A stretch of 64,000 bases of DNA from Bacillota bacterium (lineage in GTDB: Bacteria; Bacillota; Clostridia; Acetivibrionales; DSM-1351), in contig JAEXOY010000015.1 in assembly GCA_023439045.1 (NCBI GenBank), positions 408,100 to 472,099 of the forward strand, read 5' to 3'. This document shows, piece after piece, positions 38,201 to 44,765 of the stretch. The position numbers and the translations under genes were made by a program. Position 1 is the first letter of the stretch. Every line of letters starts with the position of its first letter. The notes under the pieces are model-generated. The model was not told the DNA's origin. It searched no databases and saw nothing but the letters and a program-made list of their open reading frames with translations.

Positions 38201-38923
38201 GGACAAAAGGTCACCTTTAAGATTCCTGCGGTGGTTAACGCAAACTGCTTCGTCCCGTATTATCTGACAGGTGAGAAGAAGGTATGCGTTCCAATGAGTG
38301 TAAATGAGGACGGCATGCTTGTATTTATAGCACCAGTAGCTGGAAAATATTATTTTGAAGAGCGCAACATTTCGTTTACCGACATTAATGGTCATTGGGC
38401 TCAAGATAATATCAAGTCCTCGGTAGCACGCGGACTCTTTGACGGTATCGGAAACGGCAGATTTGATCCTAACGGAGAAATGACAAGGGCTATGTTTGTT
38501 ACCGTACTTTGGAGGCTGGCGGGAATGCCATCAGGGGGAACAAGCTCATTTAAGGACGTCAACAAGAATGCATACTACGTAGATGCATTAGCATGGGCCT
38601 CAAACAACGGAATCGTGTCTGGATATGGGAACGGACTCTTCGGTGTAAATGACAAGATAACCAGAGAGCAGATGTGCTCGATTTTTGTTAGGTATTTGAA
38701 ATATATAGGCTACGACACCTCGAAAATGTTAGATGCATTGTCTTTTGCAGATGAAGATACCATTAGCTCGTGGGCAGCTCAGTCTGTGAAACTTTGTCGC
38801 AGTCTTGGTATCATTAACGGTAATGGCGCTAATTCATTTGCCCCAAAGGCAAATGCTACAAGGGCAGAGTCCAGTACAATGTTCCTGAATTTTATCAAGA
38901 GCTATATCAATAGTATAAAATAA
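32294..38923 (+). CDS. Giant S-layer-anchored (SLH) surface protein
   Basis: A 2209-residue protein with a signal peptide (1-32, ending AMAA). Large beta-rich regions of unrecognised type follow. A Gly-rich beta segment lies at about 860-1170, then Ig/fibronectin-like modules. A divergent InlB-type repeat (GGRVTGGGIYNPDEKVTLTA, YYFTGWTL) spans about 1880-1945. Three SLH modules cover about 2028-2209 (FTDINGHWAQ, FKDVNKNAYYVDALAWASNN, FADEDTISSWAAQSVKLC). SLH modules bind secondary cell-wall polymer, so this is a wall-anchored fibre. It could tether the unanchored giant protein upstream. Confidence 0.88.
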   Translation: MKRTIKRIISIVLILAITLGLLPISELTAMAASEGVISMSNRYITVDVSEKNGGFSFKTDNGDKLNKSDDNKDLLYHSDEYDTSFTSFEVTYSDGSVKNYLFGGSYGFLGMSSSKVSVTKINDNEINAVWKLDNLIFTQKLALVSSGANEHGMVNISYNVENNGDSAVSVKARVLLDTALGNQDYGRYQVIDETNTYRSITSETLLTASDSIPQNFYAYDDPYNPNITAYTVSKQGQIPYQAAFGHWNNLASSLFAFSPDATLDFSNAKNKYLTADSAYALYYDMGSVKASGGNSSFLTYYGVYSHQEVANSSTMTVDVTAPTSLSLNSDKNNYIPQVNKGKAHFSVQTEIKNLMGSEKDYSNITLAIYTASGLMPLNAKGEEESGVGYENTEPYTVFYSNVAEGATVSDVLYFAAKPTVNAEYRKIKLQVYDTSSSSAITTDKLLGEKVFYVLCPGTDGNLPEFTFTSLTPDIIYYSGTRHLFLTGTNIDILYTSILNGNCTLKAYNKVNPTKELTVPKGNVLQPGKDKLDIILTDEMATGDWYLQLEWSNDAVKSGIVSAEYQKQTAPALEFIISDDKMYKNDTYGVIAIVQTAGKTSTPAYRIMSFLSEKEFNSFKEGEQKPDGSKEKKYEEILMELRGEFEIQDTTLDSATSSYVPTRIKATSVKASVDNKATNCITINNCIDFEDGVITVFYTSLAGGFGDIQVLFDGALYTSDARTSLWKGEAGFTKIIQGMEYGLIPYDENGDRGAFSANPISLVWPSVFSTAQTIAGMAFNLAYGQLGVMTDDDDNEMGRLISFSAKLDLGFLIPSGTSDEEDNTYWTRLQNFWKYYKYGERGEYADWMYANDGKSFDFSSETENENTGAASVMVQDILFGCGAGFVGVHFEANIAIPNYIAGMPRVEGTLEVNTIGNWMIALEGGMEMATFTLEAALTLRSYNNIPVPDKIYFFVSGFEPGINIDAHGVIWITGGGGGIDNLYDTIFLTSGVPPLQLLISVSFDLLKVISARADFSVSMRGISFSASQIKIKGTDLVALKKAAVQFDWYPSLYLMGSINMSLFDIINGSGYIVLEGKNYSEWFFEAFVRAGIGIPKSIPIVGGMTIAQVDMGINAEKIWGQLTALYIKLGITYYWGGDFNFGSGELSQPSYPDLLGYEDKPVYYDKETDRTLYMRVGTNLSVAAQPEIADNLAETPRLMGTAPTLYSTGDKLNHKFNLGTRSDSDALITVNYHAASLNEAENIAKTIIANGIKDKNNNLYTLTLYDTTNIDTANANVTYDSEKGIGSLTFTMTHDNCYDKDWSITTPKASDVILYSAAAVPEITSISGSVNGTSLDLNWSGKQMDKLDSVKYYLTSEKENMDNSGQPLGELTDSAAIDSGKITFAIPQNIPGGDYYIRAIYSKDGVVYSAINSVDSISIVNLKTPDPVSISQVKAAGDLKFSVEIDNPTADAYVVNVYKYDANSKSWVYSDVSGMVVEKANLVSNSLTIGGSYTFTDDKNSSSTRGLVPNTDYRIGITACNYVDIDKDGSNDTQILSPTETFYSSSGSVTDIMGATSVKLPKPTPPTVTVTADKSPVSISRMVGNRIENFDTYASSDVTFTASADSAMDGTWTLDGDDGKTGTVTGSKALIPLNGLAEGDHTLIVKGVGPNGDGFRNTYSFTIDTLAPRLLLSSPTNGSFFNEDGTLTVTGTTDANALFSIVCDGVSVCTNKSIKELGGSINNDGVFSFKVAISNANSASSHKVTITASDVLGNMTSEESEVVHGGLSNIQSIDIYADGVNWSNNNVVGNALSSKTYQLSLCARTKTGVSFFLTDEKLVSWNCTSTEGKASINADGTLTIGAGSTGFVTGSLRVASTGSLTSSITFGAERAISGYSVVAGSTLGGRVTGGGIYNPDEKVTLTATPDSGYYFTGWTLSGVSVNNTSDASITFNMPAGNVIATANFALKSSNVPTVSTDYSNNSGYSLTATVGQKVTFKIPAVVNANCFVPYYLTGEKKVCVPMSVNEDGMLVFIAPVAGKYYFEERNISFTDINGHWAQDNIKSSVARGLFDGIGNGRFDPNGEMTRAMFVTVLWRLAGMPSGGTSSFKDVNKNAYYVDALAWASNNGIVSGYGNGLFGVNDKITREQMCSIFVRYLKYIGYDTSKMLDALSFADEDTISSWAAQSVKLCRSLGIINGNGANSFAPKANATRAESSTMFLNFIKSYINSIK

Positions 38924-38933
38924 CACAAAAAGG

Positions 38934-38957
38934 CCGCCGCAGAGCTTTCTGCGGCGG
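38934..38957 (+). other. GC-rich hairpin between SLH gene and protease gene
   Basis: CCGCCGCAG (38934-38942) pairs with CTGCGGCGG (38949-38957) around AGCTTT. There is no T-run, and the protease ribosome site GAAGGTGAAAGG follows at once. It is probably an intercistronic hairpin lowering or timing expression of the protease relative to the giant protein. Confidence 0.6.
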
Positions 38958-38973
38958 GCGAAGGTGAAAGGCT

Positions 38974-39921
38974 ATGAAACCACAACTAAGAAGGATTTTT
39001 GCTATTTTCATTATCGTATTGCTTTTAAGTCAGCCCATTACAGCAAGGGCAGGCAGTGGTGAGTTGCAGCTATCTGTCGCAGATACTATTAAATATAATG
39101 GAAGTGGAGTACGTATTGGGCTTATAGATACAGGGATTTCCTGCAAGTACATAGATGACTCAAATGTTGTCCACGGAAAAAACTACGTGTTTCCTGAAAG
39201 AACCGAAAATGACCTTATTGGCCATGGAACTGCAGTTGCCGGAATAATTCTCGGGTCGGAAGCACTTAAGTTAGAAGGGATTGCAGCGGGAGCTGAAATT
39301 GTACCGCTGGTATTCTACAGTCGCCACACTTCAGGTGTGCCAGCAAATGGTGGGATAAACGCTATTTGCCAGGCAATCTATGATGCTGTCAATATCTACA
39401 ATTGCCGGATTATTAACATCAGCTCAGGTATAACTGCTGACAATAGTAAGCTGAGAAAAGCAATAGCATATGCAGAGAAAAAAAGTGTTCTTGTAGTATC
39501 TTCTGTCGGTAACACAAACCGAAGTTCGCCGGAGGATATTTATTATCCAGCGGCATACGAGACTGTTGTCGGTGTGGGTGCTGCAAATGATAAAAAAATG
39601 GCAGCGGAATTCTCACAGCGAAACGCTTCAGTGAAGCTGCTTGCTCATGGTACAGATATCCCAACGGCACCCATCGACAATAGCTCAGAGCTGTTAGAGG
39701 TAACTGGAAGCTCCTATGCTGCTGCTTTTGTAACAGGCTGCGCAGCGCTGCTCCTTGAAGCTAATCCGGAGCTTAATACCAAGCAGCTTAGGGATATTTT
39801 GTACAGTTCCGCTGACGATCTGGGAGCCAAGGGCTATGATATAGAAACTGGTTGGGGAATGCTGGACATTACAAAGGCGCTTTCTGTCGCTGAGAAATTA
39901 TACGAACTTAACCGACCTTAA
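38974..39921 (+). CDS. Secreted subtilisin-family (S8) serine protease
   Basis: A 315-residue protease with a signal peptide (1-27, IFAIFIIVLLLSQPITARAG). The catalytic triad is complete: D52 (GLIDTGIS), H84 (GHGTAVAG) and S247 (TGSSYAAAFVTG); oxyanion N180 lies in SSVGN. There is hardly room for an I9-type propeptide between the signal peptide and the catalytic domain, which is unusual. It is encoded 50 bases after the SLH protein in the same direction, so it may mature or shed the two giant proteins. No SLH or other anchor is present. Confidence 0.92.
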   Translation: MKPQLRRIFAIFIIVLLLSQPITARAGSGELQLSVADTIKYNGSGVRIGLIDTGISCKYIDDSNVVHGKNYVFPERTENDLIGHGTAVAGIILGSEALKLEGIAAGAEIVPLVFYSRHTSGVPANGGINAICQAIYDAVNIYNCRIINISSGITADNSKLRKAIAYAEKKSVLVVSSVGNTNRSSPEDIYYPAAYETVVGVGAANDKKMAAEFSQRNASVKLLAHGTDIPTAPIDNSSELLEVTGSSYAAAFVTGCAALLLEANPELNTKQLRDILYSSADDLGAKGYDIETGWGMLDITKALSVAEKLYELNRP

Positions 39922-40037
39922 TTACGATTATTACACATGATAGGAAGCTTGCAGAGAAGGCAGACAGAATTGTAGAGAAGGTGGACAGATTATTTGAAAT
40001 AAAAGACGGAAGAATTAATCTTGACGTAAATATTTAA
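39912..40037 (+). pseudogene. ABC-transporter ATPase, C-terminal remnant
   Basis: In the frame ending at the TAA at 40035-40037, about 40 residues read TLITIITHDRKLAEKADRIV then LFEIKDGRINLDVNI. This is the switch-histidine (THD) to C-terminus segment of MacB/LolD-type ABC ATPases. No Walker A, signature motif or start is present; an in-frame stop lies at 39909-39911, inside the end of the protease gene. A terminator follows directly. The stub shows that a transporter gene was cut away when the surface cluster arrived or was rearranged. Confidence 0.75.
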
Positions 40038-40041
40038 TATA

Positions 40042-40076
40042 AAAAAAGTAGAATGAAAAATCATTCTACTTTTTTC
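40042..40076 (+). terminator. Rho-independent terminator
   Basis: AAAAAAGTAGAATGA pairs with TCATTCTACTTTTTT around AAAA: a perfect stem followed by a T-run. It probably belonged to the ABC-transporter gene and now ends transcription of the surface-protein cluster. Confidence 0.93.
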
Positions 40077-40097
40077 CTATACAGCCATAAAATATAC

Positions 40098-40203
40098 TAC
40101 TATTTAGTCAAAAAGTATAATACTATTTAGTAACATAATTTAATACTATTGAGTCACAAGATTTAATACTACTGAGTGAATAATATTAAATACTATTACA
40201 TTT
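40098..40203. repeat. Degenerate 23-bp tandem repeats
   Basis: Units begin at 40098, 40121, 40144 and 40167 (the last one base longer), with a partial fifth at 40191. The consensus is about TACTATTNAGTCACA followed by an AT-rich half ending TTTAA. The units are too similar to each other and too spacer-free to be CRISPR. They could be protein-binding iterons or simple slippage products in the intergenic region. Confidence 0.8.
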
Positions 40204-40292
40204 AAAAAATCGCTAAATATATAAAATGAGCAAGTCCTTGTGTAAGTAGCGGTCAGGCTATTGATAATATGCATTTTTCAACAATAATTTAT

Positions 40293-40321
40293 TTGCTTTT
40301 AAATAGAATATTCTGTACAAT
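40293..40321 (+). promoter_or_regulatory. Probable promoter of the DUF1413 gene
   Basis: TTGCTT (40293-40298), a 17-base spacer and TACAAT (40316-40321). The spacer carries the palindrome AGAATATTCT. Directly after the -10, ACAATGTTG occurs twice (40317-40325 and 40329-40337), 12 bases apart. These could be operator half-sites. No gene is seen between 40077 and 40396. Confidence 0.45.
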
Positions 40322-40396
40322 GTTGATAACAATGTTGTTTAAAATTATGGTTTGGAGCATCATTTAAAATACTAATTAATCAAGGGAGTGGTTGTT

Positions 40397-40636
40397 ATGC
40401 TTGACGCAAATATTCTATTGGAACAAGCAATTAAAGAGGTGGAAAATCTTCGGGATGGGGAGATATTTCTTATAAAAGACCTATTTAAGGGTTATGTTTG
40501 GAATAGAATTGCAGTAAAGGATAGGTTGCTATTGGGTATTCTGTTTTTGAACTATGTTCATAGCGCAAAAGGGGAACTGGTGGCTATTGACAAGACGTCT
40601 TCCCATCAGCAAAGGTATAAAAAAGTAACGGTATAA
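40397..40636 (+). CDS. DUF1413 family protein
   Basis: A 79-residue protein with the DUF1413 pattern: GEIFLIKDLFKGYVWNRIAV, then RLLLGILFLNYVHSAKGELV. The family is small, cytosolic and of unknown function, often found in Firmicutes with mobile or regulatory genes. The ATG at 40397 is preferred to GTG at 40388 because AAGGGAGTGG at 40383-40392 gives correct spacing only for the ATG. It stands alone, with an 86-base gap to the next gene. Confidence 0.65.
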   Translation: MLDANILLEQAIKEVENLRDGEIFLIKDLFKGYVWNRIAVKDRLLLGILFLNYVHSAKGELVAIDKTSSHQQRYKKVTV

Positions 40637-40722
40637 TTTTCTATAATCTACTAAAATATTTGGTAATAGGAGATGATTTTTGATAGTAAATAAAAATTTA
40701 TAAAGAGAAAGGGAAATGCCAT

Positions 40723-42213
40723 TTGAGTGTAATTATATCTAAATTTAAAGAGGTTTTATTTTCCGTTTTACCAATCACAGCTATTGTAATTATCTTAAAT
40801 TTCACGCTAACACCCATTGATACAACATTATTCATAAGATTTCTCATCGGAGCGGCACTAATCATCATTGGATTGACAATTTTTTTAATAGGGGTAGATG
40901 TAGGAATTACTCCTATAGGCAATAACATGGGCGCAAGCATTGTTAGGCCAAATAAAATATGGATTGTTGTTATTGCCGGATTGCTGCTGGGCTTCTTTAT
41001 TTCAATTGCAGAGCCTGATCTATATATACTTGCAGGACAGGTCGATTCGGTCACCTCAGGATTAATAACAAAGATTAGTATAGTGGCAGTAGTATCTATA
41101 GGAATTGCTATAATGCTATCAAACGGCCTAACAAGAATAGTTTACAATGTTCCTTTATTTAAAATATTAACCGTATTATACGGTATTATTTTAGTTCTTG
41201 CAATCTTCACTCCTCGCGAATTCATAGCTATAGCTTTTGATGCTTCTGGTGCTACTACCGGGGCATTGACAGTTCCATTTGTACTTGCCCTAGCAATGGG
41301 TGTTTCAAAGCTTAAAAAGGATAGTAAGTCCTCCGAAAAGGATAGCTTTGGATTGGTTGCAATAGCTTCAACTGGTGCCATTATAGCAGTAATGATAATG
41401 AGTATAGTATCGAAAACAGATAAAATAACTGGCTCACTCGATACAACTCAAACTGCTTCTGATTCAATAATTCAGCCATTTCTAGAGAAATTGCCCCATT
41501 TAGCTTCTGAAATTATTATTGCATTAACTCCAATAATCGCAGTGTTTCTTATATTTCAGAAGATCTCATTTAAATTGTCTAAATCACAATTCAGGAAGAT
41601 ATTATTTGGAATGTTGTTTACATTTATAGGTCTGGTGTTATTCTTATTGGGTGTAAATGCAGGATTTATGGAGGTTGGAAGTGTTGTAGGGTATAAGCTA
41701 GCTTCAATGGACAGCTATGTGTACTTAATAGTAGTAGGATTTGTGTTGGGTTTGGTTACTATTCTTGCTGAACCTGCTGTTTATGTACTTACTCACCAAA
41801 TTGAGGATGTTACAAGCGGATATGTTAAGCGAAAGGTTGTTATGGCTACCTTGGCTGTAGGAGTAGCCTTGGCAGTTGCATTATCCATTGTAAGAATTAT
41901 AGTTCCAGAAATTCAGTTGTGGCATTATTTGCTGCCAGGGTATATAATCTCTATAGCACTGATGTATTTTGTACCGAAACTATTTGTAGGTATTGCCTTT
42001 GATTCGGGTGGCGTAGCTTCTGGGCCAATGACTGCTACATTTATTTTGGCATTTACTCAAGGTGCTGCTGAGAGAATTGAAACTGCTAATGTATTAATAG
42101 ACGGTTTTGGAGTAATAGCGATGGTTGCTATGACTCCATTAATAGCATTGCAAGTTTTAGGCCTATTCTTTAAAATAAGATCTAAAAGAGGAGGACTGGA
42201 AATACATGATTAG
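40723..42213 (+). CDS. Duplicated DUF1538 integral membrane protein
   Basis: A 496-residue membrane protein made of two similar halves. Each has an entry helix set, a FLIGVDVGITPIGNNMGASIV / FLLGVNAGFMEVGSVVGYKLA motif, an EPDLYILAGQVDSVTSG / EPAVYVLTHQIEDVTSG motif and a late IAFDASGATTGALTVPF / IAFDSGGVASGPMTATF motif. This is the DUF1538 family, predicted to be transporters. The conserved acidic and Gly-rich re-entrant-like motifs in both halves suggest an inverted- or tandem-repeat carrier. The TTG start follows GAAAGGG. It overlaps the P-II-like gene by eight bases. Confidence 0.82.
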   Translation: MSVIISKFKEVLFSVLPITAIVIILNFTLTPIDTTLFIRFLIGAALIIIGLTIFLIGVDVGITPIGNNMGASIVRPNKIWIVVIAGLLLGFFISIAEPDLYILAGQVDSVTSGLITKISIVAVVSIGIAIMLSNGLTRIVYNVPLFKILTVLYGIILVLAIFTPREFIAIAFDASGATTGALTVPFVLALAMGVSKLKKDSKSSEKDSFGLVAIASTGAIIAVMIMSIVSKTDKITGSLDTTQTASDSIIQPFLEKLPHLASEIIIALTPIIAVFLIFQKISFKLSKSQFRKILFGMLFTFIGLVLFLLGVNAGFMEVGSVVGYKLASMDSYVYLIVVGFVLGLVTILAEPAVYVLTHQIEDVTSGYVKRKVVMATLAVGVALAVALSIVRIIVPEIQLWHYLLPGYIISIALMYFVPKLFVGIAFDSGGVASGPMTATFILAFTQGAAERIETANVLIDGFGVIAMVAMTPLIALQVLGLFFKIRSKRGGLEIHD

Positions 42214-42877
42214 TAAATCCGAAGGGCACGACATAGAGTTAATATGTGTAATTGTAAACTTTGGTGTAGGTAGTAAAATAATCAAATTTGCTAAGAGTTG
42301 CGGCGTTTCCGGAGGAACAATTTCGTTAGGTAAAGGAACAGTAAATAGCCGAATTATGGATTTTATAGGTCTATCTGATATGAGAAAAGAAGTTGTTTAT
42401 TTGGCAGCAGAAAGGGAAACTGCTGAAAAAGCGATAAAACAGCTTAATGACGAGTTTGCGTTTAAAAAACCAGGTCATGGAATAGCTTTTACCACATCTA
42501 TTTGCAGCATTTTGGGAACAAGAACCATTATATGTGATAACAAAGTTGATGAAAGAGGTGCGAATAATACTATGTATCATTTGATAACAGTTATCGTTGA
42601 AAAGGGCAGAGGAGAAAATGTTATTACTGCAGCAACCAAGGCAGGCTCAACAGGCGGTACAATTATTAATGGCAGAGGTGCTGGAATTCATGAGACTAGC
42701 AAATTGTTCTCTATGGATATAGAGCCCGAAAGAGAACTAGTTTATATTCTTACCAAGAAAGAAATAACTACAAACGTACTAACCTCTATAAGGGCTGATC
42801 TTGAAATGGATAAGCCAGGAAATGGCATCATATATACTCAGGATGTTAATAATGTATATGGTATTTTTGAAAAATAG
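42206..42877 (+). CDS. Tandem P-II-like regulatory protein
   Basis: A 223-residue protein with two GlnB-like halves. Half one has IVNFGVGSKIIKFAKSCGVSGGTISLGKGT and EVVYLAAE. Half two has IVEKGRGENVITAATKAGSTGGTIINGRGA and ELVYILTK. The GGTI(S/I)xGxG loop replaces the T-loop region of classical P-II. The start lies inside the end of the DUF1538 gene, so stoichiometric synthesis is likely. By analogy with GlnK-AmtB and PII-like transporter partners, it probably gates the membrane protein in response to a small ligand. Confidence 0.8.
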   Translation: MISKSEGHDIELICVIVNFGVGSKIIKFAKSCGVSGGTISLGKGTVNSRIMDFIGLSDMRKEVVYLAAERETAEKAIKQLNDEFAFKKPGHGIAFTTSICSILGTRTIICDNKVDERGANNTMYHLITVIVEKGRGENVITAATKAGSTGGTIINGRGAGIHETSKLFSMDIEPERELVYILTKKEITTNVLTSIRADLEMDKPGNGIIYTQDVNNVYGIFEK

Positions 42878-42923
42878 GGCAAAATAACATAATATTTTAA
42901 TCTTGTGGCTTAGGAGCTGCTAA

Positions 42924-43205
42924 ATGATTATTCAAGCATTGACCATCAGATTATATGCACCTTTTTGCCATTCTCTAAAGGAAAAGAGAATGATAGTACA
43001 AAGCATTGTAAAAAGGGTTAGGAATAAATTCAATGTATCAGCCTCAGAAGTAGAGGACCATGATTTGCATCAGAGTATTGTTATAGGAGTTGCGGTAGTA
43101 TCAACTACGGTGAGTCATGCAACTACCATTTTAAACGAGGTTCTCAAACTTGTTGAAGACAGTACTGAAGCAGAAGTAACAGACTTCTATTTTGAGGCCA
43201 GGTAA
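42924..43205 (+). CDS. DUF503 family protein
   Basis: A 93-residue protein matching DUF503: IQALTIRLYAPFCHSLKEKRMIVQSIVKRVRNKFNVSASEVEDHDLHQSIVIGV. The LKEKR and VSASEVxxHDL-type motifs are characteristic. The family adopts a ferredoxin-like fold; YlxP of Bacillus, near rbfA, belongs here. Function is uncertain. It lies 46 bases after the P-II-like gene, possibly in the same transcript. Confidence 0.82.
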   Translation: MIIQALTIRLYAPFCHSLKEKRMIVQSIVKRVRNKFNVSASEVEDHDLHQSIVIGVAVVSTTVSHATTILNEVLKLVEDSTEAEVTDFYFEAR

Positions 43206-43294
43206 ATTGAGTAGGTATATTTATTATGTTATTGATAAAATGCAGCATTAAGCTAAAATAGCAAAAAAAATAATAAATATATATAATTTTTACA

Positions 43295-43323
43295 ATGACA
43301 CGGAAAAAGTTTTGTGATAATAT
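43295..43323 (+). promoter_or_regulatory. Promoter of the cobalamin-regulated transporter operon
   Basis: ATGACA (43295-43300), a 17-base spacer and TAATAT (43318-43323). Transcription would begin around 43330, about 20 bases before the riboswitch P1 region. A second TATAAT at 43338-43343 has no matching -35. Confidence 0.6.
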
Positions 43324-43344
43324 GAGAACAAATTGAATATAATT

Positions 43345-43550
43345 TATTTAGGTGCGCATTTAATGCGATAATAGGGAATCAGGTTAAAATCCTGAACGGT
43401 CCTGCCGCCGTGTTGATGTAGTGTCCTTTTATTTTGTGAAAGTTACTTTTTTGATATTTTGAGAAGCTAGCTTTCCAAGCCACTGTACATTTTGTATGGG
43501 AAGGTTAAAAGGCCATGATGATATCTGAGTCGGAATACCTGCCGAGATAT
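43345..43550 (+). promoter_or_regulatory. Cobalamin riboswitch
   Basis: An AdoCbl-type riboswitch with the expected landmarks in order. GGTGCGC (43351) opens it; the AATAGGGAATCAGG / AAAATCCTGAACGGTCCTGCC core follows. GCCACTGTAC is near 43490 and TGGGAAGG near 43498. The B12 box follows as AGTCGGAATACCTGCC, ending at about 43543. A long insertion between the core and the GCCACTG element includes AAGCTAGCTTTCCAAG. Bound cobalamin would favour the downstream terminator. Confidence 0.93.
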
Positions 43551-43635
43551 TTCTCCATTTTTGGAGATTACTATTGCTTCACAGAGTATGAAGGATATAG
43601 TTTGTTGTAAATTATCTATGGCAAAAACAAATTAT

Positions 43636-43668
43636 AACGTCTTGACTCTATGGTCAAGGCGTTTTTTT
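43636..43668 (+). terminator. Riboswitch expression-platform terminator
   Basis: AACGTCTTGAC pairs with GTCAAGGCGTT around TCTATG, followed by seven T. It lies between the cobalamin aptamer and the binding-protein gene, so it is the likely on/off switch for transcription. An anti-terminator would pair upstream sequence around 43600-43640. Confidence 0.9.
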
Positions 43669-43792
43669 GTACAGAATCTATTCTTAGAAATCCTCATTTT
43701 GCTATATAGTTTGGCAAAAACTCTGTTCATTGCTGTTTGAAGCAATATACCAAAAACATTTTGACATCGAGGATTTGAAAGGAGATTTTCAC

Positions 43793-44764
43793 ATGACTAA
43801 AAAGTTTTTATCTATTCTAATGGCGTTTTTAATTGCTTTTTCTATGACTGCATGTTCCAATTCAAACGGGGTTCAGTCAGGAAGTTCAGACACATCGGCA
43901 GATACAACCAATGCCGCTAACAGTTCACAAATGCAAGCAAAGCCTGTAAAAGACAGGGCAGGCAATGATATAACAATTCCTGATAACGTAAATAGGATTG
44001 CATCAATGGCGCCTTCAGTCACTCAGGTGCTAGTTGATTTGGGTCTTGGTGATAAAATTGTAGCTATTGATTTAAATGCAAAGGATTTACCAGGCGTAAA
44101 AAAGGATGTTCTAGTTACGGATATGATGAACCCAGATGTGGAACAGATTGTAGCATCAAACCCTGATATTATTTTTGTATCAGGTATGAGCCTGTTCACT
44201 GGTGAGGACCCATATAAACCTTTGAAGGATTTGGGAATCTGTATTGCATACATTCCATCCAGCAACAGCATAGAAGAGATTAAGAACGATATTACCTTTA
44301 TTGCTGATGCAGCCAATGCTAGCCAAAAGGGTAAGGAAATATGCGATAATATGCAAAAGGAGCTGGATTCAGTCGCTGCCATTGGAAAGACAATTACAAA
44401 CAAGAAGACTGTATTTTTTGAAATAGGCGCAGCGCCCGATATATATAGCTTTGGTACAGGTACATTCTTGAATGAAATGATTGAACTTATTGGGGCAACA
44501 AATGCTTTTAAGGATCAGACCAGTTGGCTTCATATTGGAGAGGAAGCTGCAGTAAAGGCTAATCCAGATGTTATTTTGACAAATGTAAATTATATACCCG
44601 ACCCTGTTTCTGAAATCAAGTCAAGAAAGGGCTGGGCAGATGTGAAAGCTATTAAAAACGGTGATGTGTACTACATTGATAACTTGGCTAGTTCATTACC
44701 AAATCACAATATAGTAAAGGCGTTGAAGGAAATGGCAAAAGCCATTTACCCTGATAAATATTAA
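43793..44764 (+). CDS. btuF: Cobalamin/cobamide ABC transporter, substrate-binding lipoprotein
   Basis: A 323-residue BtuF/FepB-class binding protein. A lipoprotein signal peptide (KKFLSILMAFLIAFSMTACSN) is followed by a Ser/Thr/Ala linker, then DRAGNDITIPDNVNRIASMAPSVTQVLVDLGLGDKIVAID and NPDIIFVSG, typical cluster A-2 motifs. Vitamin B12 specificity is inferred from the upstream riboswitch; siderophore or heme transporters look alike. The ATG at 43793 is chosen because AAAGGAG precedes it and the signal peptide starts there; an upstream in-frame start at 43730 has neither. Confidence 0.88.
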   Translation: MTKKFLSILMAFLIAFSMTACSNSNGVQSGSSDTSADTTNAANSSQMQAKPVKDRAGNDITIPDNVNRIASMAPSVTQVLVDLGLGDKIVAIDLNAKDLPGVKKDVLVTDMMNPDVEQIVASNPDIIFVSGMSLFTGEDPYKPLKDLGICIAYIPSSNSIEEIKNDITFIADAANASQKGKEICDNMQKELDSVAAIGKTITNKKTVFFEIGAAPDIYSFGTGTFLNEMIELIGATNAFKDQTSWLHIGEEAAVKANPDVILTNVNYIPDPVSEIKSRKGWADVKAIKNGDVYYIDNLASSLPNHNIVKALKEMAKAIYPDKY

Positions 44765-44765
44765 A

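Noticed and set aside
40098..40203. Possible CRISPR array (23-bp repeats)
   Set aside because: Repeats abut, are AT-rich and degenerate, and have no spacers.
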